Assembly: GCF_030378165.1 (NCBI RefSeq)
Contig: NZ_CP119766.1
Coordinates: forward strand, 3,224,001 to 3,288,000
DNA from: Flavobacterium panacagri
Lineage (GTDB): Bacteria; Bacteroidota; Bacteroidia; Flavobacteriales; Flavobacteriaceae
Direction of reading: 5' to 3'
Length of the DNA stretch: 64,000 bases
Notes under the pieces: generated by a model
Told to the model about the DNA's origin: nothing
The model's database searches: none
What the model saw: only the letters and a program-made list of their open reading frames with translations
Translations under genes and position numbers: made by a program
Shown here: positions 61,697 through 64,000 of the stretch, in pieces
Numbering within the stretch: the stretch's first letter is position 1
Layout of the letters: the number at the start of each line of letters is the position of its first letter

Positions 61697-62041
61697 TTAT
61701 TTGACTATTTCGATTTGTGTATATAAAAATACTTGTGCAGGCTCTGGATTTCCTTTTGTTGAAAAACCTTTAGGAACTCCAACTTTCTTTTTAAAATGCC
61801 CTTTGACTTTCAATTTTAAGGGCAAAGTTTTTCCATCCCAAATTTGATCAGCATCCAATAATTTGTCATTGGCTCTCTCGAGATAAATGTTCTTTTTATT
61901 GTTTCTATTCTCTATCTTCCATTGTGCACAAGGACAGCTTATGGCTGAATAATAAACAATTAAAGTCTCTTCGTTTTTAGTTTGAGAGCTGAAAATAAAA
62001 ACAGAAAGAATTAAGTATAATATAAAGCTAAGTTTAATCAT
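61697..62041 (-). CDS. Hypothetical secreted protein
   Basis: ATG at 62041 starts a clean signal peptide (MIKLSFILYLILSVFIFSSQ); an upstream ATG at 62062 would add seven residues. The 114-aa product has a SCPCAQW motif (a C-x-C pair) after the leader and a short beta domain. No function is known. It lies 15-36 nt after the AlkD-like gene stop, so the two are probably co-transcribed. Confidence 0.65.
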   Translation of the reverse strand: MIKLSFILYLILSVFIFSSQTKNEETLIVYYSAISCPCAQWKIENRNNKKNIYLERANDKLLDADQIWDGKTLPLKLKVKGHFKKKVGVPKGFSTKGNPEPAQVFLYTQIEIVK

Positions 62042-62077
62042 TAATTTTCTCAGATGCCACATAAGTTTTGGGTTAAG

Positions 62078-63178
62078 TTAATTAGTGAGTTCAAATTCTA
62101 AAACTTCACTTTCTGTTCCGTTAATTATAATCGATAATTGATGAATTCCAGTATAAAAAACTCTTGTTGTAATTAACTTAAAAGACTGATTTCTTTCAAT
62201 CTTAATCATTTGATTTGGATGATAGATTTTCTCACTGATTTTAAAGACTTTTTTTGCCAGATGCCCTTTTGCTTTTTTGTAATGAACAGCGTATTCTAAA
62301 CGAACCGTTTTTGGTTCTTCGTTTTTATTGTTTAAATGAAATTGAAACTGAAGATAATCGCCAATTTTTACAGTCGGTGTTTTAATTTCGAAAGACGAAA
62401 GTTCAATATTACTGCTTTCTAAACCATAATGACTCAGGATTTCTGGGTGTCCTTGTTTTAATAAAGTTCGGCATCCGTGTTTGATAATTCCATCAGTTTC
62501 TTTGCTATGGCCTTTCCATTTACAAGCAATTTCTAATACTATCTGCGGATTATCTTTGGCAATATCATTTAGATTATTGGCGACACTTCTTCGGACATAT
62601 TCTGATGGATCATTTTTGAGATTCTCTAAAATTAGAAGAATAGAGGATGGATCTTTCTTCAAAAACGGAATCGCCATAGCCCAAGGCAATCTCGGACGTG
62701 AGCCTTCACTGGCTAAACGACGCACATGATGATTTTCGTGTAATGACCATTTGATCATTTCGTCAATCATTTGTTCTTTGTATTTTAAGATGAAAGGGCG
62801 AACGGCAAATTCACAACTGATAAACTGTGTTACAGAAACAAAGGCTTTTTTGGAAGTTTCAAAATCTTCTAAACCGTACATTTCAACATAATCTGCAAAG
62901 AAAATGAAGGCCAGATTACTGTCGGCAAAATTATTTTTTCTTAAGTTTTCTATGATTTTGTCAATTAAAGAAACGGCTTCAGGGAAATTTTGAGGTATAA
63001 ACTGATGAAAAACAACAGTGGTATGTTTCATTCTTTCTTTCCATTCTTTTTGGGCGAAATTTCCATCAAAAATAGCTTCAATAAATTTTTGTTTATTGAA
63101 AGCCGGATAGACTTCAGCGACAGCCTGACTAAAATTTTGGTAAAAAGAAACCGAATAAATATCTTTAATTAATCCCAT
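62078..63178 (-). CDS. DNA alkylation repair (AlkD-like) HEAT protein
   Basis: ATG at 63178 (MGLIKDIYSVSF) is chosen over an upstream TTG; the product is 366 aa. The N-terminal 240 residues are HEAT-type helical repeats in the AlkC/AlkD manner (FFADYVEMYGLEDF, HHVRRLASEGSRPRLPWAM, DPSEYVRRSVANNLNDIAKDNP). The last 120 residues form a beta domain with an Ig-like pattern. AlkC/AlkD enzymes excise N3/N7-alkylated purines. The W, D and R surface residues seem present, but activity is unproven. Confidence 0.82.
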   Translation of the reverse strand: MGLIKDIYSVSFYQNFSQAVAEVYPAFNKQKFIEAIFDGNFAQKEWKERMKHTTVVFHQFIPQNFPEAVSLIDKIIENLRKNNFADSNLAFIFFADYVEMYGLEDFETSKKAFVSVTQFISCEFAVRPFILKYKEQMIDEMIKWSLHENHHVRRLASEGSRPRLPWAMAIPFLKKDPSSILLILENLKNDPSEYVRRSVANNLNDIAKDNPQIVLEIACKWKGHSKETDGIIKHGCRTLLKQGHPEILSHYGLESSNIELSSFEIKTPTVKIGDYLQFQFHLNNKNEEPKTVRLEYAVHYKKAKGHLAKKVFKISEKIYHPNQMIKIERNQSFKLITTRVFYTGIHQLSIIINGTESEVLEFELTN

Positions 63179-63199
63179 GATTTTTGTTTGAATAAACCT

Positions 63200-63207
63200 C
63201 AAAGATA
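63200..63207 (-). promoter_or_regulatory. Candidate -7 box and adjacent palindrome for the AlkD-like gene
   Basis: Minus strand reads TATCTTTG, an exact TAnnTTTG match, 21 nt upstream of ATG 63178. A perfect dyad ATCTCTTATTAAGAGAT (63216-63232) lies just upstream, near the expected -33 region, and could be an operator. Confidence 0.5.
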
Positions 63208-63382
63208 TTTAATTGATCTCTTATTAAGAGATTAAGTTTTGTTAAGAATTGTAACTTTATTTTCCTTAATATCTTAATGGTTAAAAAAGAGATGTTTAAT
63301 GTTTTAAGTAATTTTTCGGACAAAGTAAACTTTTAATTCCATAAAATAAGTTCTAATTTAGCGTATTATTAAAAACAAGAAA

Positions 63383-64000
63383 ATGATAAGTAAAGTTCAG
63401 TTTCAATCAGAGTTACAGCTTTTGATAAGCAATGCCATTAGAGAAGATGTTGGTACAGGAGATTACAGTTCACTGGCCTGTATTCCTGATACGGCTCATG
63501 GTCAGGCAAAATTATTAGTAAAAGATCAGGGAATTATTGCTGGTGTTGAACTTGCTAAAATGATATTTGAATACGTAGATCCTAAGCTGAAGGTAAAAAC
63601 GTATATCGAAGACGGAACCCATGTAGAATACGGAGAAGTAGTTTTTGAAGTTTCAGGAAGTTCACAATCTATTTTAAAAGCCGAAAGAGTGGTTTTAAAT
63701 ACGATGCAGAGAATGTCGGCAATTGCTACTAAAACGAATCAATATGCACAGCTTTTAGAAGGAACCGGAGCTAAAATTCTGGACACTCGAAAAACAACAC
63801 CCAATTTTAGAGTAGCGGAAAAATGGGCAGTAAAAATTGGTGGAGGAGAAAATCACCGTTTTGCCTTGTATGATATGGTAATGTTAAAAGACAATCATAT
63901 TGATTTTGCTGGTGGAATTACTCGTGCTATTGCTAAAACAAAAGAATACTTAAAAGCAAATAATCTTGATTTGAAGATTATTGTAGAAGCTCGTAATTTG
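63383..64000 (+). CDS. nadC: Nicotinate-nucleotide (quinolinate) pyrophosphorylase, 3'-truncated by window
   Basis: The ATG at 63383 opens 206 codons that run off the window. Visible marks are REDVGTGDYSS, QGIIAGVELAK, LKAERVVLNTMQRMSAIAT, LDTRKTTPNFRVAEKWAVKIGGGENHRF and MLKDNHIDFAGG. These give the N-terminal domain and the R-K-T-T-P and K-x-GGG-x-x-HR parts of the quinolinate/PRPP site. It makes nicotinate mononucleotide in de novo NAD synthesis. It is divergent from the AlkD-like gene. Confidence 0.95.
   Translation, partial: MISKVQFQSELQLLISNAIREDVGTGDYSSLACIPDTAHGQAKLLVKDQGIIAGVELAKMIFEYVDPKLKVKTYIEDGTHVEYGEVVFEVSGSSQSILKAERVVLNTMQRMSAIATKTNQYAQLLEGTGAKILDTRKTTPNFRVAEKWAVKIGGGENHRFALYDMVMLKDNHIDFAGGITRAIAKTKEYLKANNLDLKIIVEARNL

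Overview
The window looks like chromosome from a Flavobacterium-type member of the Bacteroidota. It is AT-rich. It carries a SusC/SusD pair, a BT_3928-type DoxX protein and periplasmic hydrolases with short Bacteroidota signal peptides. Matches to the TAnnTTTG -7 promoter box sit in front of several genes, and palindromic intergenic repeats of the flavobacterial kind are scattered through the right half. No rRNA, tRNA, CRISPR array, transposase or integrase was recognised.

Region 1 (about 1-20.3 kb) is an accessory region that reads as a defence island. In order it holds: the 3' end of a DUF2806-like gene; a small OB-like protein; an orphan HNH nuclease followed by a TTAG tetranucleotide tract; a minus-strand HD phosphohydrolase / phosphoribosyltransferase-like / NADAR cassette; a GIY-YIG gene split by an apparent frameshift; a minus-strand operon of a 131-aa protein, a PD-(D/E)XK nuclease and a 980-aa nuclease-STAND ATPase; two HEPN proteins on the plus strand; and a minus-strand operon of a PHP-SMC-like ATPase, a small acidic protein and an HD plus Hsp90-like ATPase fusion. 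The recurring themes are nucleotide sensing or processing (HD, PRTase, NADAR, PHP), nucleases (HNH, GIY-YIG, PD-(D/E)XK, HEPN) and NTPase switches. A 1.2-kb gene-free stretch with a foldable element (19852-19972) closes the region.

Region 2 (20.5-26 kb) is core-like: a membrane-anchored CarboxypepD_reg protein, corA, and the acetate pair pta-ackA.

Region 3 (26-41 kb) is a polysaccharide utilisation locus. It contains a sensor-regulator with a LuxR-type HTH, SusC, SusD, a GH144-like lipoprotein, an alpha/beta-hydrolase, a GH3 beta-glucosidase, a glycerophosphodiester phosphodiesterase and a GH43-like protein with discoidin and FN3 modules. The GH144 plus GH3 pairing suggests a beta-1,2-glucan substrate. 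The phosphodiesterase and esterase-like genes would suit a glucan decorated with phosphoglycerol and acyl groups, such as bacterial periplasmic or cyclic glucans. This is an inference.

Region 4 (41-64 kb) is housekeeping: an M28 peptidase, membrane and outer-membrane proteins, kdsA, a four-gene operon with a fatty acid hydroxylase and a lysoplasmalogenase, clpS, prmA, tpiA, a thioredoxin-like protein, a DoxX protein and a DUF1599 protein, divergent folP, rlmH, a secreted adenosine deaminase, a pirin-OsmC-GNAT operon, an AlkD-like HEAT protein and the start of nadC. Many genes here end in clear hairpin terminators, and the gaps hold several families of inverted-repeat elements.
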